Shown here piece after piece: positions 11,167-19,645 of a stretch of DNA of 23,486 bases (position 1 is its first letter; every line of letters starts with the position of its first letter). The stretch comes from Eimeria necatrix (taxonomy: Eukaryota; Apicomplexa; Conoidasida; Eucoccidiorida; Eimeriidae): contig NW_013654431.1 of assembly GCF_000499385.1 (NCBI RefSeq), positions 1 through 23,486 of the forward strand. The letters run 5' to 3'. Below the pieces are notes generated by a model that saw nothing but the letters and a program-made list of their open reading frames with translations, made no database searches and was not told the origin of the DNA. A program made the position numbers and the translations under genes.

Positions 11167-11545
11167 GCGCCAGCGACAGAAGCGGCAACCGCAGCAAAAA
11201 GCGGCGAAGTCACAAAAAGCAGCAGCAGCAGCAGCAGCAGCAGAAAGCGCGCCAGCAGCACCCTCAAGGTCACCAGCAGAAGCAGCAGCAGCATCTGCAG
11301 CAACAGCAGCAGCAGCAGAGGCCCCTGCCGCACCCTCAGCATCATCATCAGCAAGGGCAGCAGCCCCAGAAGCAGCAACAGCAACAGCAGCAGCAGCAGC
11401 AGCCCCAGCAGCCGCAGCAGCAGCAGCAGCACCTGAAACAGCAGCAGCCCCAGCAGCCGCAGCAGCCGTAGCAGCAGCCCCAGCAGCAGCAGCCGCCGAA
11501 GCAGCAGCGGCCCCAGCCGCCGCAGCAGCCCCAGCAGCAGCCCCT

Positions 11546-11578
<33 letters not shown>

Positions 11579-12015
11579 CCAGCAGCAGCAGCAGCAAGGG
11601 GCCTGGCGGGGCTGCAGATCCCGCGTTCGCTGCGGCGGTCTGTGGGGCAGGCGCTGCATGCATTCAAAATGCTGCAGCAAGGAGATAGGGTTTTGGTGGG
11701 GCTTTCTGGAGGCAAAGACAGCCTCACGCTGCTGCTGCTGCTGCTGGAGCTGCAGCAAAGGGCCCCCATAAGCTTCCACGTTGCTGCTGCTACTGTGGAC
11801 CCCCTCACTGCCAGCTTCAACCCCGCGCCCCTGGGGCCCTACCTCCGCAGCCTCGGTAAACCCTAAACCCTAAACCCTAAACCCTAAACCCTAGTTCTTG
11901 AACCCTCGGCGAGGGAGCCGCGGCCGACCTGCTCGAGCCCCCGCTCACCTGCTGCGCCTGCAGCTGCTCCCCCTGGCTGCTGCACACTTCGCTGCTGCTG
12001 CTGCTGCCGCTGCTG

Positions 12016-12056
<41 letters not shown>

Positions 12057-12187
12057 GCAGGGGTTGAGTGGTATCGGCTGCAGCTGCCCATTATGGAGCT
12101 GGCCAAGCGCTGCATGAAGAGACAGTCCATTTGCGCCTTCTGCTCCCGACTGCGCAGGGGGCTGCTGTACTCCTGCATGCGCAAGGT

Positions 12188-12221
<34 letters not shown>

Positions 12222-12382
12222 AGATAGTGCTGCTGCTGCTGCAGATAATGCTGCTGCTGCTGCAGATAATGCTGCTGCTGATGAGTGCTGCTTCTGCATA
12301 TGGTGACGATGCTGCTGCTCGCGCTGCTGATGGTGCTGCTGCTGCAGGCTTTGGCATACTTGCTAGTGCGGCTGAGCCTTGC

Positions 12383-12417
<35 letters not shown>

Positions 12418-13019
12418 TCTGTTCGCTTGCGTATTTGCTGCTCTGGAAGTGTTTGTTTCTTTTTGTCTCTTTTCATTATTTGCCTCCATCCTGCGTCTTC
12501 CTTGCCGCTGCCTGTCGGCTCCTGCCCGAGGGTTCAGGGTTTAGGGTTTAGGGTTTAGGGTTTAGGGTTTAGGGTTTGCGTGCAGCACGGGTATAACGTG
12601 CTGGCCCTGGGGCAGCACTTAGATGACCTCGCAGAGTCTTTCGTAATGTCTGTCTTCAACAATGGCAAACTAAACACCATGAAGGTAACTTTGCTAGGGT
12701 TTAGGGTTTGGGGTTTAGGGTTTAGGGTTTAGGGTTTAGGGTTTAGGGTTTTGGGAGTTCGGCTCAGGGCGTAGGGTCTACGGTGTATGACTTCGAATTC
12801 TGGCTTTAGAGTCAAGGGTTAAGGGTTTACGGTTTGGGGTTTAGATTTTAGAGTTTAGAGTTTAGGGTTTGGGGTTTCGATTCTAGGGTTTAGGGTTTAG
12901 GGTTTAGGGTTTTTCGCGGTGCCTTCTCCTTGAGACACACTCAGAAAAACGAATATATTGACTGCGCCGCATTTGCTGCTGCTGCTGCGCCCCCGCTGCT
13001 GCCGCCCCTGCCCCTGCCA

Positions 13020-13074
<55 letters not shown>

Positions 13075-13784
13075 AGTGCCACTACAGGCCCGCGTGTGGG
13101 GCCCTGCGGGTAATTCGGCCGCTGGCTTTCACGCGGGAAATTTCGACGCAAAATTTCGCTGAGACAAATTTGCTGCCAGTAATAAATGAGAACTGCCCCG
13201 CCTGCTTCGCCCACCCCAAAGAGGCAAACCCTAAACCCTAAACCCTAAACCCTAAACCCTAAACCCTAAGCCCTAAGCCCTAAGGCCTAGCCGTAGACCC
13301 TCGCGGCGGCTGGGCAGGGCCGTCCTTGGCTCAGAAGCAGGAAGCAGCAGCACTCAGCAGCCCCTTCCCCTTGCTGCTAATGCCCTAAACCCTAAACCCT
13401 AAACCCTAAACCCTAAACAGCTGCGCGTTCTAGCCTAAACCCTAGCGGAAAACCTAGCCAAACGCCGAACTTCTAAACCCTAAACCCTAAACCCAAACTC
13501 ACTCTGCTGGTGGCTCTCCAGGCCACCCGAAACGCTGCTCCCGAGGTGTGGCACCTAGCGTTTAGGGTTTAGGGTTTAGGGTTTAGGGTTTAGGGTTTGT
13601 GGGCAGAGACACCGCGTGAAGCTTCTGCTGAGCGAACAGGAAAAGGAAATCCCAAACCTCTTCAGCAACATCCAAAAAGTCTGTTGTTGCTGCTGCTGTT
13701 GCTGCTGCTGCTGCAGCAACAGCTTCTACTGCTGCCATTTCAGGTGTTCGTGTCGATATGGGTGCTGCTACTGCAGCAGCAGCA

Positions 13785-13822
<38 letters not shown>

Positions 13823-13944
13823 ACGGCTGCTGCGAAACTGCCAAGCCCTTCGCTGAAGATGCTGCCTTTTTGCTGCTGCTGCTGCTGCTGCAGGCTCTGC
13901 TGCCTTTAATGGCCGTCGACCCAATTGCCCGTGGAATTTCAACC

Positions 13945-14002
<58 letters not shown>

Positions 14003-14190
14003 GTGAAGGCGACGATGATGAGTCCTTACCCCCCGAGGTTGCAGCTCTGCTGCAGGAAGTTCCCCGTCGCTTCTCTGCTGCGGATGCTGCTAATGCTGCT
14101 GCTGCTGCTGCTGCTGCTGCTGAGGAGGAAGATGAGGAAGCAATGCTTGCACTGACAGCCTGCGGAGTTGAGGGCTGCCCCAGGGCTTAG
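5644..14190 (+). CDS. Class V aminotransferase (cysteine-desulfurase-like) fused to TtcA-type PP-loop domain
   Basis: Exons: 5644-5923, 6372-6487, 6706-8566, 8791-9145, 9493-11855, 12061-12185, 12586-12684, 13077-13223, 13607-13678, 13894-14190; phases all agree and the total is 1905 codons. The N-terminal half is a PLP enzyme: LLYFDFAATG joined to RPLRCVE, VLPLAANTHSHQAALGRQ, FNAGPEDALYFCGSGAS, GHHSLLLPF, the cofactor Asp in VAVDAAAA, the Schiff-base Lys in FSPHKLLGGTGSAG (codon 8539-8541), REEGGSPNL and RSGCLCAGPY. The C-terminal half has LVGLSGGKDSLTLL, CAFCSRLRRGLLY, LALGQHLDDLAESF, RVIRPLAFTRE, NCPACFAHPKE and EKEIPNLFSNIQK, the order seen in TtcA tRNA 2-thiocytidine synthetases. A ~550-residue Ala/Gln/Ser linker joins them inside a single exon. 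Inference: the PLP part supplies persulfide sulfur to the PP-loop part. The start ATG is plausible but an upstream exon cannot be excluded; TAG at 14188-14190 lies in a telomere-like tract. Confidence 0.85.
5872..9984 (+). other. PLP (class V aminotransferase) domain of the fusion protein
   Basis: Domain span across exons 1 to 5. The cofactor Asp is codon 8296-8298 and the Lys is 8539-8541. Two Cys codons (9728-9730 and 9734-9736) sit in the RxGCxCAGPY loop, where this family has its candidate persulfide Cys. The domain is swollen by Gln, Ser and Ala runs, the largest between the GSGAS segment and GHHSLLLP. It ends with THGYKLLPAY and TGDWTPK, matching the usual C-terminal strand of the family. 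Confidence 0.85.
6081..6221. repeat. Longest telomere-like tract (TTTAGGG)n
   Basis: About 140 bases of TTTAGGG units with one irregular GTGGGGG unit near 6149-6155, inside intron 1 of the fusion gene. A further tract follows at 6295-6360. The island between them (6227-6294) fits no exon in phase. Confidence 0.9.
10100..11600 (+). repeat. CAG-rich linker between PLP and PP-loop domains
   Basis: The frame stays open through successive Ala, Ser, Gln, then Ala/Pro runs. Short ordered islands break it up: AEMLQFANKVASSCIRRF, AKVLQTAASMLWFALPEDG, VLETFSQVTQRLQQHEGDTQ, VLRAIDSVFEVRRYPAEQ, ALQKYIEMCMALSDPW and LDYSYSELPKRENKQKATK. These may be family-specific inserts or linker helices; I recognise none as a separate domain. 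Confidence 0.8.
12694..12911. repeat. Perfect to degenerate telomere-like tract
   Basis: TTTAGGG units at 12694-12753 decay into diverged relatives (gtctacggtg, agggttaagggtttacgg) and become regular again by about 12885. This reads as an old array that is losing identity, within intron 7 of the fusion gene. Confidence 0.8.
13224..13606 (+). other. Candidate GC-AG intron in the TtcA domain
   Basis: The exon ends CCC AAA GAG and is followed by gcaaaccctaaaccc; the intron ends gggtttgtgggcag before AGA CAC CGC. Joining gives CPACFAHPKERHRVKLLL in phase 0, as expected for the family. No GT is available at this boundary. Confidence 0.7.
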
Positions 14191-14217
14191 GGTTTAGGGT
14201 TTAGGGTTTAGGGTTTG
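14186..14217. repeat. Telomere-like tract holding the st stop codons of two convergent genes
   Basis: The TTTAGGG block supplies TAG (14188-14190) to the + strand fusion gene and TAA (complement of 14208-14210) to the - strand glycosyltransferase-like gene. Only 17 bases separate the two stop codons, so 3' UTRs must overlap into the opposite gene. Confidence 0.85.
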
Positions 14218-14377
14218 GAGCTTGATTTGGGGGGCTTTTTGCGTCTGGAGAGCTCGAGCAGCCGCTGCAGCTGCTGCTGCTCCTGCTGCAGCACGGAGTA
14301 GGATGTTTGCTGCAGCTTCTCAGGTGACCCCAAGGGCACCCACTTCCGGAAGACAGACGGGGGCCACCGCCAGTGCT

Positions 14378-14428
<51 letters not shown>

Positions 14429-14545
14429 TTGGCAACAGCAGCAGCTGCTTCTGGAACAGGAGCAGAAGCAGCAGCTGCTGAGGCTGAGGCTTTTTAAACC
14501 TGCCCTCATGCGCGTAGTGACTTTCCTGCTGCAGCGGCTGCAGTT

Positions 14546-14586
<41 letters not shown>

Positions 14587-15278
14587 TCTCACCTGGTACA
14601 CATCCTCCGAGTCGCAGGGCAGCAGCAGCAGCAGCAGCCCTTTGAGGTGTATGGACAGACAGCGCTGGCTCGCTGCGTGCTGCAGCAGCAGCCTTTCAGT
14701 GTACGTCCACCTGCAGCAAACCATTTTTTGGCCCTTCAAGCTGCTGCTCAACGGTCTAGGGTTTAGGGTTTAGGGTTTAGGGTTTAGGGTTTAGGGTTTA
14801 CCACTGATCATGGTCTTCAGGGTCGCAAGGAACAGCCAGCAGCTGGCTGTTGAGGCAGTTATCTACATTAGCTGTATGTACACCGCGGATCTGCAAAAGT
14901 TGCTGCTGCTGCTGCAGCTGCTGCTGCTGCAGCTGCTGCTGCTGCTGCTGCAGCAGCAAGGCAGCAAATAAGGCGTGATCTGCTGCGCAGTCTGTCGTGA
15001 CTGTTAGGGTTTGCTGCAGCGATTTGCTGTCGCTCCAAGAGAGGCAAAGGGGGGGCCATCTGGGCCCTCTGAGCCACTTAATGTTGCCTAATCGCAAACC
15101 CTAAACCCTAAACCCTAAACCCTAAACCCTAAACCCTAAACCCTAAACCTTCGCAGCTCCGAACTCAACAAGCCCCTCCACCCTACGCCCTCGTTTAGGG
15201 TTTAGGGTTTGCTGCTGCACTCACCTAGAAGGGGGATAATGTCCTCTAGCGGTGCTGCAGGGAGCCCGGGAACAAGTC

Positions 15279-15314
<36 letters not shown>

Positions 15315-15459
15315 TTCTGCTGCACGTTCTCACAAATTCTGCTGCTGCTGCTGCTGCTTTGGATTGGTCTTTTGGGCCTGTTGCCGTATGTTCTGCAGCT
15401 GCTGCTGCATCAGCAGCAGGTCCTGTTGCAGAATTCGCTGCTGCTGCTTCTGCTGCTGC

Positions 15460-15508
<49 letters not shown>

Positions 15509-15615
15509 AGGCGGCTGGGCAGGGGACTTGGGCTGCCCCCCAGAAAGATGTTCGGCTCCCCCAAGGCAATCCTAAAATGCCCCAAAAATAAATAAATAAA
15601 TAAACAAATAAATAT

Positions 15616-15667
<52 letters not shown>

Positions 15668-16453
15668 TATTTTTATTTGTCAAAAAGATAAATAAATATT
15701 TAAGGCTGAGGGCCGCGAAGACAGAAGAGAAAAAGGAGCCAAGGGGGGAGCAGCAGCCAGCATGGCGGCTCCTAGAAAATGGCCCTAAACCCTAAACCCT
15801 AAACCCTAAACCCTAAACCCTAAACCCTAAGCCCTAAACCCTCAAACTAACCAAGGCAGCATTGCAGCGTCTCCCAGCCAGGCCTCAGCAACCCTCAGTT
15901 TGCTCTGCAGCAGCAGCCGCTCCTCTTCCTGCGCCGCGCAAAGCCTAAACCCTAAACCCTAGCCCCTAAACCCTAAACCCTAAACCCTAGCACCTAAAGT
16001 TTGAACCCTAGCCCGTAAACCCTAAACCCTATCCCTTGAACGCAAGCCCTAAATCCCTAGACCCTGGCCCGTAAACCCTAAACCCTAAAACCTAGCCAGC
16101 AAACGCTCGAACCAAGCTCTAAACCCTAAACCCTAAACCCTAGGAACAGAAGAAAGCCGCAGCGGCACTGCCCGTTCTCCCCAGCAGCCGCAGGAAGGCC
16201 TGCGGTGGGCAAATTCTAGGGTTTAGGGTTTAGGGTTTAGGGTTTACTCTTCTGCTGCGGGGAGGGCTGGGGTCTGAGGTGTATATACAGCTGCAGGGGG
16301 CGCATGCAACAGCAACCCCACAAGCAGCAGCAAAAAGAGAAAGCTCAAGAGACACCCCAGCTCTGTGCTGCAGCAGCGGATCTGGGGAAGCAGCAGCAAG
16401 CAGCAAGGCTTTTGCTGCAGCAAATGCTGCTCCAGGCAGCGCAGCAGAGGCCA

Positions 16454-16484
<31 letters not shown>

Positions 16485-16612
16485 TTCTGCTGCGCCTGCT
16501 GCTGCTGCTGCTGTTGGTGCTGCACTTCGGGAAGCTACGGCGCGCAGGTCTAGCGCCCAATTCAGCTCAGCTGCAGCAGCAAGGCGCATGCAACAGCAGC
16601 TCCGAGATAAAT

Positions 16613-16666
<54 letters not shown>

Positions 16667-17199
16667 CATAGGATCTTCTTCCGCCATACCCTTTCTGGGC
16701 TTACCCTTGTGACAACGGGGGCCCCCTGGGGGCCCCCAGAGGGCCCCCATTGTCTTTGCCTCTGCAGGAAATATGATGGCTTGCTGCTGCTGCTGCTGTT
16801 GCTGCTGCAGCAGCAGCAGCAACGGCTGCAGCCAGTGGGGAGAGACCCGCGCTTCAGGAGGCAGCACAACGACTGCAGCAGCAGCCGCTGCTCGAGCAGC
16901 AGCAAACACTGCAGCAGCATAAGCTGCATTCAAACAAAAGACTGCAAACCCTAAACCCTAATTTCTAAACCCTAATTTCTAAACCCTAGGCTGCAGCGGC
17001 TCAGGCTCGCTGCGCCTTTTCGGGCACTTTCTGCCATTTTTTCCATGTAACAGAAGATTTAGGGTTTAGGGTTTAGGGTTTAGGGTTTAGGGTTTAGGGT
17101 CTGACTCTTTTGAATCTCAGGTAGCACTCTGACTTTAGGGGTTTGCTGCAGCAGCGGCAGCAGTGGCCCCAGGGGGCCCCCGTCCTTAAGTATGTAATA

Positions 17200-17243
<44 letters not shown>

Positions 17244-17618
17244 AGGGAGCCAGAAGCACCTCCTGCAGCAACTGCTGCGGAGTGTGCTGCAGCAGCTGCT
17301 GCAGCAGCTGCTGCAGCAGCAGCAGATCTCTGTCGCTCACAGCCACAATGATGCTGGCGGGGGCGAGGGTTTGAGAGCCCTCAAGGACGGCCCTGCGCAG
17401 CAGCCAAACCCTAAACCCTAAACCCTAAACCCTAAACCTTAATATGCAGATTCAAGGCGTTTGCAAGTAAAAGTCTGAACGATTACGGCTTAGCGTTTAG
17501 GGTTTAGGGTTTAGGGTTTAGGGTTTAGAGCGAACTCGCAGCCAGGTAAAGGCGCGGGCGGTCGCAGCAGCGCTGGAGGCCAGTCATGGGGGACAGGCTC
17601 GGGTAGGATGTGCAGCAC

Positions 17619-17672
<54 letters not shown>

Positions 17673-17734
17673 AGGGTACTGGGGCAGCTCGAAGTCTTGG
17701 GTGCGCAGCAGCAGCAGCTGCCGGGTAGCAGCGT

Positions 17735-17773
<39 letters not shown>

Positions 17774-17835
17774 CCTTGACAAGCTGCCGCCCCCACGCCC
17801 AGCAAAACCCCCAACACCCAAAATACCTAACCCGC

Positions 17836-17890
<55 letters not shown>

Positions 17891-18050
17891 TTTCGCCACC
17901 CAGAGCTGAATGAACCCTCCCCTCAGCAAGATCTTCTAGGGTTTGAGGGTTTTGGAACTCAGGGTCACCAGGGGGCCCCTGGGGCCCCAAACCCTCAGGG
18001 GCCCCCCGGGGCCCCCGTGGGCCAGCAGCAGCAGGCCATTGGTGCAGCAT
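14208..18050 (-). CDS. Polypeptide N-acetylgalactosaminyltransferase-like protein with ricin-type lectin domain
   Basis: Modelled exons, sense order: 18050-17536, 17392-17106, 17030-16985, 16941-16910 (doubtful), 16872-16705, 16570-16248, 15928-15852, 15571-15225, 15087-14802, 14710-14593, 14375-14208; about 788 residues. GT27-like landmarks in order: PLPGC then LAPASIIVAVSDRD, HTPQQLLQEVLL, PKVRVLPE, RVSPHWLQPLL, ELNWALDLRA, LPGAAFAAAKALLL, GVSLELSLFAAACG, APCSC and LRVAEAWLGD. A beta-trefoil lectin follows. The family adds GalNAc to Ser/Thr in the Golgi as type II membrane proteins; a Leu run in exon 1 after RQLVKV could be the anchor. Catalytic positions look lost: LPPEA replaces the DxH segment and LAPY replaces the VDD segment, so this may be a pseudoenzyme or a very diverged copy. 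Exons 3 and 4 and a possible extra exon at 16139-16199 are uncertain. Confidence 0.78.
14375..15087 (-). other. Ricin-type beta-trefoil lectin repeats
   Basis: Two clear repeats: one with VHTANVDNCLNSQLLAVPCD and then DHDQW, the next with WTYTERLLLQH, SQRCLSIHL, LLLPCDSEDVYQHW. The CL...PCD...QxW pattern defines the family. The exon junctions at 14802/14710 (TG|G, Trp) and 14593/14375 restore the expected Trp-containing segments, which supports both splices. The tail after WRWPPSVFRKWVPLG is Gln- and Lys-rich. Confidence 0.82.
15584..15703. repeat. AAAT/TTTA tetranucleotide microsatellite, partly palindromic
   Basis: An aaat run (about 15586-15614) is followed by a ttta run (about 15617-15668) and then another aaat stretch, so both ends can pair with the middle. 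It lies in an intron of the glycosyltransferase-like gene just before the acceptor at 15572-15573, and is by far the most AT-rich sequence in the window. Confidence 0.95.
15944..16145. repeat. Degenerate CCCTAAA array
   Basis: Perfect units alternate with variants such as agcccctaaacc, agcacctaaag and tcccttgaacg, inside an intron of the glycosyltransferase-like gene. A short open island at 16139-16199 follows and might be an extra exon, but its phase does not match the upstream donor. Confidence 0.8.
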
Positions 18051-18617
18051 GAGGGCACCCCGAAACCCTAAACCCTAAACCCTAAACCCTAAACCCTAAA
18101 CCCTGGAGACAAAAGCTAAGTTTGACTTTAAAGGGCGCAGTGTGGCTCTGGGGGGGACTGGAGACGCTGCAGCTCCCCCGCCAACCCTAAACCCTAAACC
18201 CTAAACCCTAAACCCTTGCGGTCTCCGGGGACCCCTGGAGCCCCAAAACGTACACTGGGAGCTGCCAAAGGTTTTTTAGTTGAGAATTAATTATGTTTAA
18301 ACTCTATTTTAGGGTTTAGGGTTTCTGATTCTCCAGCATTGCGACAAAGCCCCCCACGAGGTGACCCATGGTCACCTTGCCCGGCCAGGGGCTTCCGCCC
18401 CGTTGCAAACCCTAAACCCTAGCTCATATCCCTAAACCCTAAACCCTAAACCCTAATTCCTAAACCCTAAAACGCAAAGCCAAAGATCTAAATCGTTAAC
18501 CGCTTGATTTAGATCTTCGGGAATCACGAGCGCTGAACACTGAACACTAAATGCAAAACTCTAAACCCTAAACCCCAAACCCTAAACCCTAAACCCTAGT
18601 CTCCAAGCTGACCCCTT
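18051..18617. other. Intergenic region upstream of the glycosyltransferase-like gene
   Basis: Telomere-like tracts at 18063-18104, 18183-18219, 18309-18324, 18405-18470 and 18560-18599 enclose short unique islands. Two islands have open minus-strand frames (about 18106-18160 and 18325-18400, the latter reading GKVTMGHLVGGFVAMLENQ), but neither has a clean donor nor a match I can name. They could be 5' UTR or upstream exons of the gene ending at 14208. Confidence 0.55.
18483..18517. repeat. Perfect 12-bp inverted repeat with 11-nt loop
   Basis: Arm AAGATCTAAATC (18483-18494) is the exact reverse complement of GATTTAGATCTT (18506-18517). It stands alone among degenerate telomere-like sequence between two genes. 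Confidence 0.9.
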
Positions 18618-19603
18618 TCAGCTCATGCCTGGCGCAGTCGCCATCCCTTTAGCAGTCCACCTCAGCCACACCAGCAGCAGCAACAGCAGCAGCACATCTC
18701 CCGCTGCCACCTCCAGCGTAAACAGCCGCCCCCCATAAGGACAGTCTCTCATTGCTGTGGCTTTGGGGGCCCCCAAAACAGCAAAAGAGGGGGCCCCCAG
18801 GGGGCCCCCGCAGCGGAGGCAGCACAAAGCCTCATAGGGTACGCTGCAGTTGGGGGGCCCCTTTAAAGGGCCCCTTTCAAGGTTCTGGGGCCCAGAACGC
18901 ACGCTGCTCCTGCAGACGGGGGCCCCCGGGGGGCCCCCCCTTGGAGGGGGGCCCCCATTTTGGGGGGCCCCCTGGGGCCCCCCTAAGTTGGGGGGCCCCC
19001 TGGGGGCCCCTCGAGATGGGGCCCCCAGGGGCCCTCTGCAGAGGTCCCCCACGTTCGCCTGCACACTAGCATAGGCCTCAAGGCCCCACAGAGACAAAGG
19101 GCATAATGCTTTGGGGGGCCCCTTAATGGGGCCCCCAAGGGGGCCCCCAGGGGGGCCCCCAGGGGGGCCCCCAGGGGGGCCCCCAGGGGGGCCCCCAGAG
19201 GGGCCCCCCAGGGTGGGGGCCCCCGGGCGTAGGAGAAGGCAGCAAGGGTCTTGGGGCCCTTCATACCAAAAGACAATACACCCTGCTGCAACAACTTGAG
19301 CAAAGAGGCCCTGAATGCAGAAACCCTAAACCCTAAACCCTAAACCCTAAACCCTCTGCTGCAGCGAGTCGTGAGGCTGCAACCAGGAAGACTCCTCTGG
19401 GGCTCAGCGTCTAGGGTCCAGGGTTTAGGGTTTAGGGTTTAGGGTTTAGGGTTTGGCCTACGGTGCCTTGCTGAGGAACAGCAGCAGCAGCAATTTCTTC
19501 TCCTAGGGCCCCCAAGGGGCCCCCTTGTCCATCAGCAGCAGCGCAGCAAGCTGCTGCAGCAACGGGCTCTTCTAGCTGCAGCAAAAGACGCTGCTGCTGC
19601 TGC

Positions 19604-19645
<42 letters not shown>

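Larger units (their letters stand above)
11611..13941 (+). other. TtcA-like PP-loop domain of the fusion protein
   Basis: The ATP pyrophosphatase loop SGGKDS is at 11705-11722. The CxxC of CAFCSRLRRG is at 12132-12143 and a second pair, CPAC, is at 13194-13205. In bacterial TtcA, two Cys of the first motif and one from the later position hold a [4Fe-4S] cluster; all are available here. Segment order and spacing match TtcA better than Ctu1/NcsA, because the SRLRRGxLY signature is present. Confidence 0.85.

Noticed and set aside
10776..11820. Long minus-strand open frames rich in Leu, Ala or Cys
   Set aside because: These are shadows of CAG tracts; the + strand frame contains the ordered PP-loop and linker segments.
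16139..16199. Possible extra exon of the glycosyltransferase-like gene
   Set aside because: The donor at 16247-16246 is phase 0 and joins directly to 15928; the island needs phase 2 to stay open. Left as uncertain.
18618..18760. Ubiquitin-conjugating enzyme fold suggested by DCPYGGRLFTLEV
   Set aside because: It is in the same open exon as the GH36-family C-terminus and lacks the later HPN and Cys motifs of E2 enzymes.
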